Shown: positions 1 through 7,028 of the stretch, one piece after another | How the letters are laid out: each line of letters begins with the position of its first letter | How positions within the stretch are numbered: position 1 is the stretch's first letter | Assembly: GCA_009908585.1 (NCBI GenBank) | Contig: JAAAOZ010000409.1 | Span: 1 to 9,124 of the forward strand | Source of the DNA: Chloroflexota bacterium | Lineage (GTDB): Bacteria; Chloroflexota; Anaerolineae; B4-G1; SLSP01 | Reading direction: 5' to 3' | DNA length: 9,124 bases | Notes under the pieces: model-generated | What the model was told of the DNA's origin: nothing | The model's input: only the letters and a program-made list of their open reading frames with translations | The model's database searches: none | Made by a program: the position numbers and the translations under genes

Positions 1-26
1 GAAGAGACGCGGGCCAGCCCCCATTC

Positions 27-980
27 TCACCCCCACGGCAGATGCGTCACATCGACGTTGCCGCCGGAGATAATGATGCCCACGCGCTGCCCTCGGCCCA
101 GATCAGGATGCTCGAAGAGCGCGGCGACGGGCGCCGCCGAGGATGGCTCGATGAGGAGCTTCATCCGCTCCCAGATGAGGCGCATCGCCTCCACGATGGC
201 CTCCTCGCCCACGGTGACGATGTCGCTGACGTTCTCTTGGATGATGGGGAAGTTCACGTCGCCCAAGAAGGTGCAGAGGCCATCGGCGACCGTCGGGGCG
301 CCGGTGGGCGGGTGGATGCGACCCTCTTGCAGAGACCGCGCAGCATCGTCCACCGCTGCCGGCTCCGCCCCGATCACGCGCGCGGCGGGCGCCCGGCCCA
401 CAGCAGCCAGCGCCGTCCCGGCCAGCAGCCCCCCGCCGCCCACGGGCGCCATCACAATGGCTAGATCGGGGATCTCCGTCACCAACTCCAGCGCCGCCGT
501 CCCCTGCCCCGCGATGACGTGCGGGTCATTGGAGGGATGGATGAAGTGCGCGCCGGTCTCCGCCAACACCGCCTCCAGCTTGCGCTCGCGATCCAAGGGC
601 CGCGATCCGGCCCAGACGATCTCTGCGCCGTAGTCGCGCACGGCGGCCACCTTCACCGGCGGCGCCGATTCGGGCATCACCACGGTGGCGGGGATGTGGC
701 GCAGGCCGGCGGCGTAGGCGACCGCCTGGGCGTGGTTGCCGGAGGAGTGCGTGGCGACGCCGCGCGCGGCCTCCGCCTCGGAGAGGGCGAAGACGGCATT
801 GCACGCGCCGCGCGCCTTGAACGCCCCGACTTTTTGGAGGTTCTCGGCTTTGAAGTAGAGCGTCGCGCCCGTCAGTTCGTCCAAGCTCCGACTGGTGAAG
901 ATGGGGGTGCGATGCACGTAGGGCGCAATCCGCCGCGCGGCCTGACGGACATCGTCAAAGCTAGGGATCACATCAACCAT
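27..980 (-). CDS. Threonine/serine dehydratase-type PLP enzyme (threonine ammonia-lyase or serine racemase family)
   Basis: This is a fold-type II PLP enzyme of 317 residues, expected in the cytoplasm. It probably deaminates threonine or serine to the 2-oxoacid plus ammonia, or racemises serine. Visible motifs are GAFKARGA with the Schiff-base lysine K55, the substrate loop SSGNHAQA (79-86), the phosphate-binding run GGGG (181-184) and a C-terminal SGGNVD (305-310). E206 and D212 sit where serine racemase and its relatives bind a divalent metal. There is no C-terminal ACT domain, so it matches the short catabolic (TdcB-like) or racemase branch rather than feedback-regulated biosynthetic IlvA. 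I chose ATG 978-980 because GAGCGAGG lies just upstream and the conserved fold begins right after it. A TTG at 1050-1052 would add 24 unconserved residues encoded partly by a dispersed repeat. Sequence alone does not separate dehydratase from racemase. Confidence 0.92.
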   Translation of the reverse strand: MVDVIPSFDDVRQAARRIAPYVHRTPIFTSRSLDELTGATLYFKAENLQKVGAFKARGACNAVFALSEAEAARGVATHSSGNHAQAVAYAAGLRHIPATVVMPESAPPVKVAAVRDYGAEIVWAGSRPLDRERKLEAVLAETGAHFIHPSNDPHVIAGQGTAALELVTEIPDLAIVMAPVGGGGLLAGTALAAVGRAPAARVIGAEPAAVDDAARSLQEGRIHPPTGAPTVADGLCTFLGDVNFPIIQENVSDIVTVGEEAIVEAMRLIWERMKLLIEPSSAAPVAALFEHPDLGRGQRVGIIISGGNVDVTHLPWG

Positions 981-1038
981 AAAGGCCTCGCTCTCGTATT
1001 TCTGACAAGAATTCCTTTTCCCACTGGCGATAAACCGG

Positions 1039-1115
1039 TAAGGCCGTTCCAAGAAAATAAGTCTCCCAAAAACGGGGAGTTTTCAGAGGGAAAAACATCA
1101 GGTTGGTGAGAATTT
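1039..1115 (-). repeat. Dispersed leader repeat, copy 1 (upstream of the PLP enzyme)
   Basis: Ungapped alignment with 5549-5625 gives 68 of 77 identical bases. The first 46 positions differ at a single base (1072), and the remaining eight differences all fall at 1085 and beyond. On the strand of the downstream gene it contains a small hairpin, CTCCC / GGGAG (positions 1053-1081 region), followed by ACTTATTTTC and then TTGGAACGGCCTTA. The inner edge is 58 bp from the ATG at 980. It contains no transposase and no obvious terminal inverted repeats, so it may be a small non-autonomous element, a REP-like repeat or a shared RNA leader. Confidence 0.85.
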
Positions 1116-1118
1116 TTA

Positions 1119-1145
1119 GTAGATCGGGATGGCATCCCGATCTAC
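1119..1145. repeat. Strong palindrome over the stop codon of the response regulator
   Basis: Arms of 13 bp, GTAGATCGGGATG and CATCCCGATCTAC, are perfectly complementary around a single central base. The minus-strand TAG stop of the response regulator (1142-1144) lies inside one arm. Neither side carries a real T-run after the stem (minus strand continues TAAAAATTC), so it is not a classic intrinsic terminator. It may still stop or stabilise the kinase-regulator mRNA, or be a REP-like dispersed palindrome. Confidence 0.85.
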
Positions 1146-1801
1146 GACAACGAGATCACGCCGTGCTGGATGGCAAATTTGACCAAGGAAGGCAGATCGT
1201 CAATGTGTAACTTCTGCATCATCCGGCTGCGGTAAGTATCGACGGTTTTGGGGGAGAGCGAGAGAATGTCCGCGATCTCGGCGCTCGATCTGCCTTCCGC
1301 CACGAGCTGCAACACCTCGCGCTCGCGGGCGCTCAAGCGATCCAGCGGGCTGGCCTCCGCGACGCTCTCGCGCTGGAGGATGTAATCCTCGATCACCTTG
1401 TTGGATATTTCGTGGCTCAAATAGCGCCCGCCGGCTTGCACGGTGTGGATGGCGTCCAAGACCTCCTCACCGGCGGTCTCCTTGACCAGGTAGCCCTCGG
1501 CGCCGGCCCGCAGTGCGCGGAAGATGTGCTCCGTCGTGGCGTGCATCGAGAGGATGATCACCTGCACCTCTGGATATAGCTCCTGGATCTGCTCCGCCAC
1601 CGCGATGCCATTGAGCACTGGCATCGCGATGTCCAAGATCACGATATCGGGCCTGACGTTCCGAATTGCTTGCAGCGTCTCCTGACCGTCGGCGGCCTCC
1701 CCGACGACCTCCATATCCGGCTGAGCGTTCAGCAAAAAGCGCAGACCATCGCGGACGATGGGATGATCATCAGCCAAGAACAACTTGGTTTTGTTCATCA
1801 T
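1142..1801 (-). CDS. NarL/FixJ-family response regulator with LuxR-type HTH
   Basis: This is a 219-residue DNA-binding response regulator, the output partner of the kinase gene just upstream. The N-terminal receiver has the full set of active-site residues: D11 and D12, phospho-acceptor D57 in the ILDIAMP strand, S85 and K107 in YLVKET. A linker leads to a LuxR/GerE helix-turn-helix at about 153-198, with LSAREREVLQLVAEG, SSAEIADILSLSPKTVDTY and the recognition helix near 184-195. The ATG at 1799-1801 overlaps the kinase TGA (1798-1800) as ATGA, so the two are very probably translationally coupled. A second ATG follows immediately (1796-1798) and could be used instead. The reading frame stays open upstream to 1858, but that part overlaps the kinase C-terminus and carries no domain. 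The stop codon lies inside a strong palindrome (1119-1145). The target genes are not visible. Confidence 0.95.
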   Translation of the reverse strand: MMNKTKLFLADDHPIVRDGLRFLLNAQPDMEVVGEAADGQETLQAIRNVRPDIVILDIAMPVLNGIAVAEQIQELYPEVQVIILSMHATTEHIFRALRAGAEGYLVKETAGEEVLDAIHTVQAGGRYLSHEISNKVIEDYILQRESVAEASPLDRLSAREREVLQLVAEGRSSAEIADILSLSPKTVDTYRSRMMQKLHIDDLPSLVKFAIQHGVISLS

Positions 1802-4800
1802 CGTTGCACTTCCACAATCACCAAAGTGCCGCCCTCCGGCGCCGCCTCGACGCGACACGCCCCGCCGATGACCTCCGCCCGCTCTTGAATCGAGACCAAA
1901 CGATCACCGGGGTGATAGATGGCCGCCTCCATCAAGTTGAGATCGACGTGCTCGGTATCGCCCCAGAGGGTGATGCGCACCCACTGCGGCTCGCTCGTCA
2001 GGCGAATGCGCACCTCGCTGAGCGACGATTGCGCGACCAAGCTGTTCAGCGCCTCCTGCACGATACGGAAGAGCGCGTTTTCGGCGGATAGGATTAGCCC
2101 AGGCTGTGGTTCCTCGCCCTGCACCTTGATGGAGATCTCGTGGCGGGCGGAGAAGAGTGAGGCGTACCACTGAAGCGCGGTCAGCAGGCCGTAATCCTCC
2201 AGCACGGGCGCGCGGAGATCTTCCATTAGCTCACGCACCTGCTTGGAGACGCGCTTGGTCACCGCCACGGCCTCTTCCACGCGCTCTTGCGCGGCCTCCG
2301 ATTTCTCTTGTTTCAGGAGCATCTGGGTAATCTGGAGTTGAATCCCCAGCGCGGATAACTCCTGGCCCATCTGATCGTGCAGCGCCTGCGCCAGCCACTG
2401 CCGCTCCGATTCATCCGCCTCGATGAGGCGGGCGGTGAGCGTGCGCAATTGCTCGCCTTGCTGGCGCACCACCTCGTAGAGCTGCGCCTGATGCCACGCC
2501 ACAGCGGCCTGATCGGCCACGCCCTGACAGAGGCGAATCTCGGCGGCGGTGAAGTCGCGCACCTCGTCTGGCTCGCGCAATTGCATTATGCCCAAGGACT
2601 GCTTTCCAACGCATAGTGGAACTAACAACAGCGACGCCGCCTTGGCCGCCTTCAAATAGGCGCGCCCCGCTGCATCCACGTCGGGCGCATCGCGGTGCAG
2701 GATGATCGGCTGGCATTGCTCGATCACGGCGCGCAGCATCGGCCAGTCGTTCAATGCGCGCGAGGCGCCGCCCAGATGCGAACACATCTCTTCCAAGACA
2801 CAGCGCTCCAACATGGGGCGCAAGGTCTCAGCCTCAGCATCCAAACGATAGAGCATCCCGTTCGGCGCGTGGGCCGCCGCCATCATCTGATCCACGATCA
2901 CCTCGTGTAACCGTTCAGGCTCCAACTCGGAGGCGATGGTCTGCCCCACGGCCAACAACATCGCCAACTCCTCTGTTCTCTGCTGCAAATCCTCCTCGGC
3001 TTGTTTGCGCGTGGTGATGTCGCGCACTACACTGACCCATCCCGTACGCTCGCCGTCCTCCATCAGCGGCGCGACGCTGTGCTCAGTGGGAAAAATCGTC
3101 CCATCACGGCGTCGCATCTGGAAATCGGACAAGAGGAGATAGCCATGCTCCTCAATCGCGGGATAGAGATGCGCGCGGAAGGTCGCCAAAGATGCCTCAT
3201 CCACGTGCAATAAGGCCGTGGTCTTCCCCATCAACTCCTGGCAAGGATAGCCAAACATCTCCGAGGCTGCAGGGTTACAATCGATGATCTCGGCTTGAAG
3301 ATTGAGGATGAAGATGGCGTCCAGCATACTATCGAAGACCTTGGAGAGCAATTTCTGGGATTCTCGCAACTGCTGTTCAGCGCGTTTTTCGGCTGTGATG
3401 TCCCGGGCAATCGCCGAGGCGCCGATGAGATCGTCAGCCTGATCTCGAACCGGGGAGACGGTCAATGAGACATCAATTTTGTTGCCATCTTTGCGGATGC
3501 GCGTGGTCTCAAAGTGATCAATAGGCTCGCCACGCCGAATTTTTGCCATGATTTGAGCGATCTCATCCGGGCGATGGGGGGCAATCAGATCAACAATCGA
3601 TTGACCAATCGCTTCCTTAGGGCTGTAGCCATAGACCCGCGTCGCGCCGGCGTTCCAACTTGTGATGATGCCATCCAACGTCTTGCTGATAATTGCATCA
3701 TCGGAGGAGGCCACGATGGCCGCCATGCGCGCCTGCATCTCCTCCATCTTTCGGAGTTGTGTAATATCGCGGCCCACCCCCACGATGCCGATGATCTCGC
3801 CCGCCGCATTGTACATCGGCGAAAGCGAGGTCTGGATGTGGACGAGCGTTGGCCCGTGCTGCATCGACCATTCGTAGACGACGTGTTCCCCGGCCAGCGC
3901 GCGCCGATTGGCCGTCTCGTGAACTTGCGCCGCCTCGCCCAGCGCTTCCCGTGAGGTCTTGCCTAAAAAGACCTCCGGGTCCAGCCCATATTTTTCCATC
4001 CAGCGCCCATAGACGCCTGTGTGACGCTGTTCGCGATCCAAGGTGAAGACGATGTCATCCATCGATTCGATCAACGAGCGGAAGCGTTCCTCGCTCTGTC
4101 GCAGGGAGATCAGCAACTGGACGCTCTGGATGACGTTTGCCGCGTGGTTGGCGATGATTTCGACCAGATCCAGCTCGCGGGCGGTAAAATCCGGCTGATG
4201 GGGGCGGTTGATGGCCGTGATCGTGCCCCAGATCGTGGAGGATGTTTGGATCGGCACGAGCATGATAGAGCCGCACTCGGTCTCCGCTCGACGTTTTTGC
4301 ACCGCCGGGGACTCGCGCGGATCGAGCTGCCCCTTAGGTGAGATCGTCGGGCGGCGCTCGCGCAACACCCACCCGCTCAATCCCTCCCATACTTCATCAA
4401 AGTCGATGTCCACCAGGCGTTCCGCGCTCGGCCCGGCCTTGGCGATGTGCGTGATCTCGCGGGCTGCCATATCACACGTGATGACAGCGACGCGATCCGC
4501 CGTCAAAACATCGTCAATGATCTCGGCTAAGGTATCCAGCAACTGCGGCAGATCATCGACGGACTGGAACATATTGGCGACTCGGTAGAGCGTCTCCATC
4601 TCGGAGAGGGCTTCCTGCGTCATCTCCAACAGATGCTCGGTTTCCTCGTAGAGGCTGGCGTTTTCGATGGCGACGGCGGCAGCAGAAGCCAGCGCCTCGA
4701 CCATCGCCAGATCCTCGTAGCTAAACCGGCCAGGTCGCGAATCCAGGATCTGAATCACGCCGTTGACCTGCTGTTGACGCCACATCGGCACACAGAGGAT

Positions 4801-5520
4801 GGAACGCATCTCGACGCCGGTCTCGCGATCCACCGCCTTGATATGCTGCTCCATCTGGCGGGTATCCTGCACCACCAGGCTCTGCCCATGATGAGCCACC
4901 CAGCCGGCGATCCCGGCCTTGGGTTCGAGCCGCCAACCCTCGACGAGATCAGCGCTCGGCCCATGGGATATGCGGCAGACCAACTCCTCGGTCTGCCGAT
5001 CCAGCAACCAGACAGACATCGCGTCCGCCTCAAACATCTGGCGCACCTCGCCCATCAAATCGACCAACAGCTCGTCCACATCCAGCGAGGCGGTGAATTT
5101 GCGCGTGGCATCGTGCAAAAGGGCCAGCTCGCGATTGCGCTGCTGGAGCATGGCCTCCGATCGTTGCCGCAGCGCCAACCCGACGATGCGCCGCACAGCC
5201 TCCGGGGTGAAGGGCGGCGTCAGCGCCAAGAGGGCGCCATCGGGCGCGGCGGCCTCCGCCGAATCTAAGCGATAGATCAGGGGGATCTGTCCCGCCTGCT
5301 GGAGTCTCGATCTCAGCGCATCGAAATCGGGGGAGTCGGCAAAGCGCGCGCTGAGTACGACGACGTCCGGCACCAACATGTCGTAGAGTTGGATAGCCTC
5401 GTCCGGCGAATTGACCACCTCGGAGACGAGAACGTCCAGCGCCTCGACAGCCGTGCGGATCTGCGCTACGACATCGGCGTCATCTTCGATCAACAAGATA
5501 GTGGTTGGGTGGTTTATCAT
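1798..5520 (-). CDS. Large soluble hybrid sensor histidine kinase: pseudo-receiver, GAF-GAF-PAS-PAS-PAS-GAF, HisKA_3, degenerate ATPase
   Basis: The 1240-residue protein has no membrane segment and so is a cytoplasmic sensor. Domains in order: receiver-like (1-116), GAF (about 145-290), GAF (310-470), PAS (477-588, ending GRDIT), PAS (597-709, ARDIT), PAS (720-836, VRDIT), GAF (850-1012), HisKA_3 dimerisation helix with ERQWLAQALHDQMGQ (phospho-acceptor H1048), then an HATPase-like region (1144-1240). Both ends are unusual. The receiver has S57 where Asp is expected and TPPF instead of KPF. In the ATPase, QEALNS lacks the usual second Asn (S1160), the DxGxG box reads WGDTEHVD, and the GLxxM box reads DRLVSI, while ERAEVIGG and the final GGT strand are kept. 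The frame is unbroken, so this is not a frameshift. I chose ATG 5518-5520 because the receiver begins directly after it; only a weak GAG lies upstream. An upstream in-frame TTG (5560-5562) falls in the leader repeat. Ligand and signal are unknown. Confidence 0.93.
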   Translation of the reverse strand: MINHPTTILLIEDDADVVAQIRTAVEALDVLVSEVVNSPDEAIQLYDMLVPDVVVLSARFADSPDFDALRSRLQQAGQIPLIYRLDSAEAAAPDGALLALTPPFTPEAVRRIVGLALRQRSEAMLQQRNRELALLHDATRKFTASLDVDELLVDLMGEVRQMFEADAMSVWLLDRQTEELVCRISHGPSADLVEGWRLEPKAGIAGWVAHHGQSLVVQDTRQMEQHIKAVDRETGVEMRSILCVPMWRQQQVNGVIQILDSRPGRFSYEDLAMVEALASAAAVAIENASLYEETEHLLEMTQEALSEMETLYRVANMFQSVDDLPQLLDTLAEIIDDVLTADRVAVITCDMAAREITHIAKAGPSAERLVDIDFDEVWEGLSGWVLRERRPTISPKGQLDPRESPAVQKRRAETECGSIMLVPIQTSSTIWGTITAINRPHQPDFTARELDLVEIIANHAANVIQSVQLLISLRQSEERFRSLIESMDDIVFTLDREQRHTGVYGRWMEKYGLDPEVFLGKTSREALGEAAQVHETANRRALAGEHVVYEWSMQHGPTLVHIQTSLSPMYNAAGEIIGIVGVGRDITQLRKMEEMQARMAAIVASSDDAIISKTLDGIITSWNAGATRVYGYSPKEAIGQSIVDLIAPHRPDEIAQIMAKIRRGEPIDHFETTRIRKDGNKIDVSLTVSPVRDQADDLIGASAIARDITAEKRAEQQLRESQKLLSKVFDSMLDAIFILNLQAEIIDCNPAASEMFGYPCQELMGKTTALLHVDEASLATFRAHLYPAIEEHGYLLLSDFQMRRRDGTIFPTEHSVAPLMEDGERTGWVSVVRDITTRKQAEEDLQQRTEELAMLLAVGQTIASELEPERLHEVIVDQMMAAAHAPNGMLYRLDAEAETLRPMLERCVLEEMCSHLGGASRALNDWPMLRAVIEQCQPIILHRDAPDVDAAGRAYLKAAKAASLLLVPLCVGKQSLGIMQLREPDEVRDFTAAEIRLCQGVADQAAVAWHQAQLYEVVRQQGEQLRTLTARLIEADESERQWLAQALHDQMGQELSALGIQLQITQMLLKQEKSEAAQERVEEAVAVTKRVSKQVRELMEDLRAPVLEDYGLLTALQWYASLFSARHEISIKVQGEEPQPGLILSAENALFRIVQEALNSLVAQSSLSEVRIRLTSEPQWVRITLWGDTEHVDLNLMEAAIYHPGDRLVSIQERAEVIGGACRVEAAPEGGTLVIVEVQR

Positions 5521-5548
5521 AGTCTCGGTCCAATTCTCTATAGTTCGA

Positions 5549-5625
5549 TAAGGCCGTTCCAAGAAAATAAGTCTCCCAAAAGCGGGGAGTTTTCCAAGGA
5601 AAAAGCATCAGGCGGGGGAGATTTT
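5549..5625 (-). repeat. Dispersed leader repeat, copy 2 (upstream of the large kinase)
   Basis: This is the partner of 1039-1115, in the same orientation and likewise just 5' of a minus-strand gene, with its inner edge 28 bp from the kinase ATG at 5520. It keeps the CTCCC / GGGAG hairpin; the loop differs by one base from copy 1. Next to it, TTTTCC-AA-GGAAAA (5590-5603) forms a second short inverted repeat that is imperfect in copy 1. TTCCAAGAAAA and TTCCAAGGAAAA also recur directly within this copy. Confidence 0.85.
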
Positions 5626-5653
5626 GGTTTCTGCCACTACCTTAGTGTACTCG

Positions 5654-5672
5654 ATCTTACGTTGGGTAAGAT
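5654..5672. promoter_or_regulatory. Short inverted repeat in the kinase upstream region
   Basis: ATCTTAC and GTAAGAT form perfect 7-bp arms around GTTGG. It lies between the candidate promoter at 5734-5762 and the large kinase gene, so it could be an operator or a leader hairpin. No T-run follows it on either strand. Function is not shown by sequence. Confidence 0.4.
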
Positions 5673-5733
5673 TACAAAAGCATTCCAACGATCCATGGCA
5701 ATTCCTTTCATCTCCCTCATTATTCCTGTATTC

Positions 5734-5762
5734 ATATTATCACAGCCTGGGAGAACGACCAA
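5734..5762 (-). promoter_or_regulatory. Candidate sigma-70-type promoter for the kinase-regulator operon
   Basis: On the minus strand TTGGTC (5757-5762) and TAATAT (5734-5739) are separated by 17 bp. The match is moderate, three and four of six consensus bases. It lies directly after the stop codon of the FMN reductase gene (5764) and about 210 bp before the kinase start, implying a long leader that would contain the inverted repeat at 5654-5672 and repeat copy 2. Confidence 0.3.
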
Positions 5763-5763
5763 C

Positions 5764-6321
5764 CTACGCACGAAGACGGCGCACCCACGCGGCCAAGGCC
5801 GCCATCAATTCCGCCAGGAAATGACGCGCCGTCTCGTCCGTCAAGCGTCCCTCAGGATTGAACTTGTCTTGCGCGCGCATCACCAGCACGCCGGGGCGAT
5901 TGACCACGTGCATATTGAGCGAGGAGCAGACGCCGCGCAGGTGAAGCTGGGCCTTCGCCGTGCCGAAGCTCCCCGTCGAGGCGCCCATCATCGCCGCCGG
6001 TTTGCCGCTGAGCGGCGGATCGGGGCGGCGTGAGGCCCAATCGAGCGCGTTCTTCAGCACGCCGGTGTACGAGCCGTTGTACTCTGGCGTCGCGATCAGC
6101 AGCGCATCCGCCGCTGCGATGCGTTCGCGGAATGCCTGCGCCGGCGGAGGGTATCCCTCGCGGCGGACATCGTCGTTGTAGAGCGGGATCGGCGCGAGAT
6201 CGAAGATCTCCAGGGTCATTGCCTCCGGCATCAGCCGCTCCGCCGCGTGCAGCAATCGGGTGTTGTACGATCCCTCGCGCAAGCTGCCGGATATGCCCAG
6301 CACGTGAATGGACTTTGCCAT
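5764..6321 (-). CDS. NADPH-dependent FMN reductase (flavodoxin-fold quinone/azo/chromate reductase family)
   Basis: This is a 185-residue flavodoxin-fold oxidoreductase that binds FMN and uses NAD(P)H to reduce quinones, azo compounds, chromate or free flavin. The N-terminal phosphate-binding loop GISGSLREGSYN (9-20) and the highly characteristic PEYNGSYTGVLKNALDW (79-95) place it in the FMN_red family with ChrR/YieF and ArsH relatives, and the length is normal for that family. The start at ATG 6319-6321 is fixed by a strong ribosome site, AAGGAGA at 6325-6331, three bases upstream. It lies 48 bp downstream of the HEPN-like gene on the same strand with no strong terminator between, so read-through is possible. 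Its GC-rich codon use differs clearly from that AT-rich neighbour. The true substrate cannot be read from sequence. A detoxifying quinone reductase is the most usual role. Confidence 0.93.
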   Translation of the reverse strand: MAKSIHVLGISGSLREGSYNTRLLHAAERLMPEAMTLEIFDLAPIPLYNDDVRREGYPPPAQAFRERIAAADALLIATPEYNGSYTGVLKNALDWASRRPDPPLSGKPAAMMGASTGSFGTAKAQLHLRGVCSSLNMHVVNRPGVLVMRAQDKFNPEGRLTDETARHFLAELMAALAAWVRRLRA

Positions 6322-6369
6322 AGGTCTCCTTAATTCCCTAAATAGTCATCACAGGATGATTAATGGCTT

Positions 6370-6957
6370 TTATCCTGCGATGCTCCACGCCTTTTCAAAA
6401 TTTTTTCTCAGTTCTTCTTGACTGGGGTCACGTAAACGTATAACATAATCAGAAAAATGATCCTCGATTCTGTCCATCATTTTGCTGGGATTTAAACCAA
6501 TGCTCACTACCTCTTTGGTATTTGCGTCTACTCTCATACATACAGCTATGTCATTTTTTGAGAGAAATACCTTTCCACGAGTTATCCCTGTATGAAATAA
6601 TCCACATCTTACTTGATGATAAAGTTCATCGACTGCATCATTAATAATCTTAGGCCCTGCTTCATGATCAATCATCCCTGACAATTCCACCTCAAATATG
6701 TCCTTGAATGCTTCGCGAAAAAACACCTTCGATTGCCCTTTACTGTCCTTTCCTTTTGAGTAAATTGCGTAATGCTCGATATAGCTCACTACAACAAGCA
6801 GGATGACAAATCCCGCATTAGCTGATACTCTTTGGAGAATTCGAGCTTGATCATGAAACCATCCACGTATTTGGTCTTCATATACAGCAAGTTTAATTTC
6901 GAAAGTATCACAAACGTGTTTTATGTGATGATCTGAATAATGTCGACTGATGTGCAT
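6370..6957 (-). CDS. Uncharacterised AT-rich gene with a HEPN-like RCGLFH motif
   Basis: I do not recognise this 195-residue protein as a named family. It is mostly helical in appearance, with a hydrophobic stretch at 48-63 (AGFVILLVVVSYIEHY) that reads as a buried helix more than a membrane span. Further on, ELYHQVRCGLFHTG (111-124) contains R117-x4-H122, the Rx4-6H pattern of HEPN-fold RNA-binding or ribonuclease proteins. A lysine- and acid-rich tail ends the protein. The start at ATG 6955-6957 is supported by GGGAGGA at 6966-6972 and by a promoter whose -10 box (7029-7034) overlaps the more upstream in-frame ATG (7036-7038). Base composition is visibly AT-rich compared with the GC-rich genes on both sides, which suggests recent transfer. 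No adjacent nucleotidyltransferase antitoxin is present. The HEPN call is inferred from one motif and could be wrong; that the gene is real is much more secure. Confidence 0.72.
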   Translation of the reverse strand: MHISRHYSDHHIKHVCDTFEIKLAVYEDQIRGWFHDQARILQRVSANAGFVILLVVVSYIEHYAIYSKGKDSKGQSKVFFREAFKDIFEVELSGMIDHEAGPKIINDAVDELYHQVRCGLFHTGITRGKVFLSKNDIAVCMRVDANTKEVVSIGLNPSKMMDRIEDHFSDYVIRLRDPSQEELRKNFEKAWSIAG

Positions 6958-6965
6958 ATTTTTTA

Positions 6966-6972
6966 TCCTCCC
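6966..6972 (-). promoter_or_regulatory. Ribosome binding site that fixes the start of the HEPN-like gene
   Basis: GGGAGGA on the minus strand sits eight bases before ATG 6955-6957. It is the strongest such site near any in-frame start of this gene, so the ATGs further upstream (6998-7000, 7021-7023, 7036-7038) are unlikely to be used. Confidence 0.75.
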
Positions 6973-7028
6973 TGAAGACATTCGGAATCGCTCTGATTGC
7001 CCGATAATGAATAGGCCAAACATCCTCA

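Noticed and set aside
519..1109. Long open frame on the plus strand opposite the PLP enzyme (also 42-464 and 58-633)
   Set aside because: They lie antisense to a clearly conserved gene, have low-complexity Arg/Gly/His-rich translations and no recognisable motif; GC-rich codon bias creates such frames.
1802..1858. An upstream start for the response regulator adding 19 residues
   Set aside because: The added residues overlap kinase coding sequence and match no receiver; ATG 1799-1801 with the ATGA overlap fits operon structure and family length.
1798..2100. A frameshift near the kinase C-terminus as the cause of the abnormal ATPase motifs
   Set aside because: The frame stays open and in register: conserved ERAEVIGG and the closing GGT strand are in the same frame as the histidine box, so the changes are substitutions.
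4633..5268. Open frame of 211 codons on the plus strand opposite the large kinase
   Set aside because: It is antisense to conserved GAF and receiver coding sequence; the translation is His/Leu/Arg-rich without a domain and there is no ribosome site.
1039..5625. The two repeats as ends of a composite mobile element carrying the kinase-regulator operon
   Set aside because: The copies are direct repeats about 4.5 kb apart with no transposase, integrase or terminal inverted repeats between them; shared leader sequence explains them more simply.
6370..6957. A toxin-antitoxin pair or defence island around the HEPN-like gene
   Set aside because: No nucleotidyltransferase, antitoxin, nuclease or other defence gene is adjacent; the neighbours are ordinary metabolic and signalling genes.
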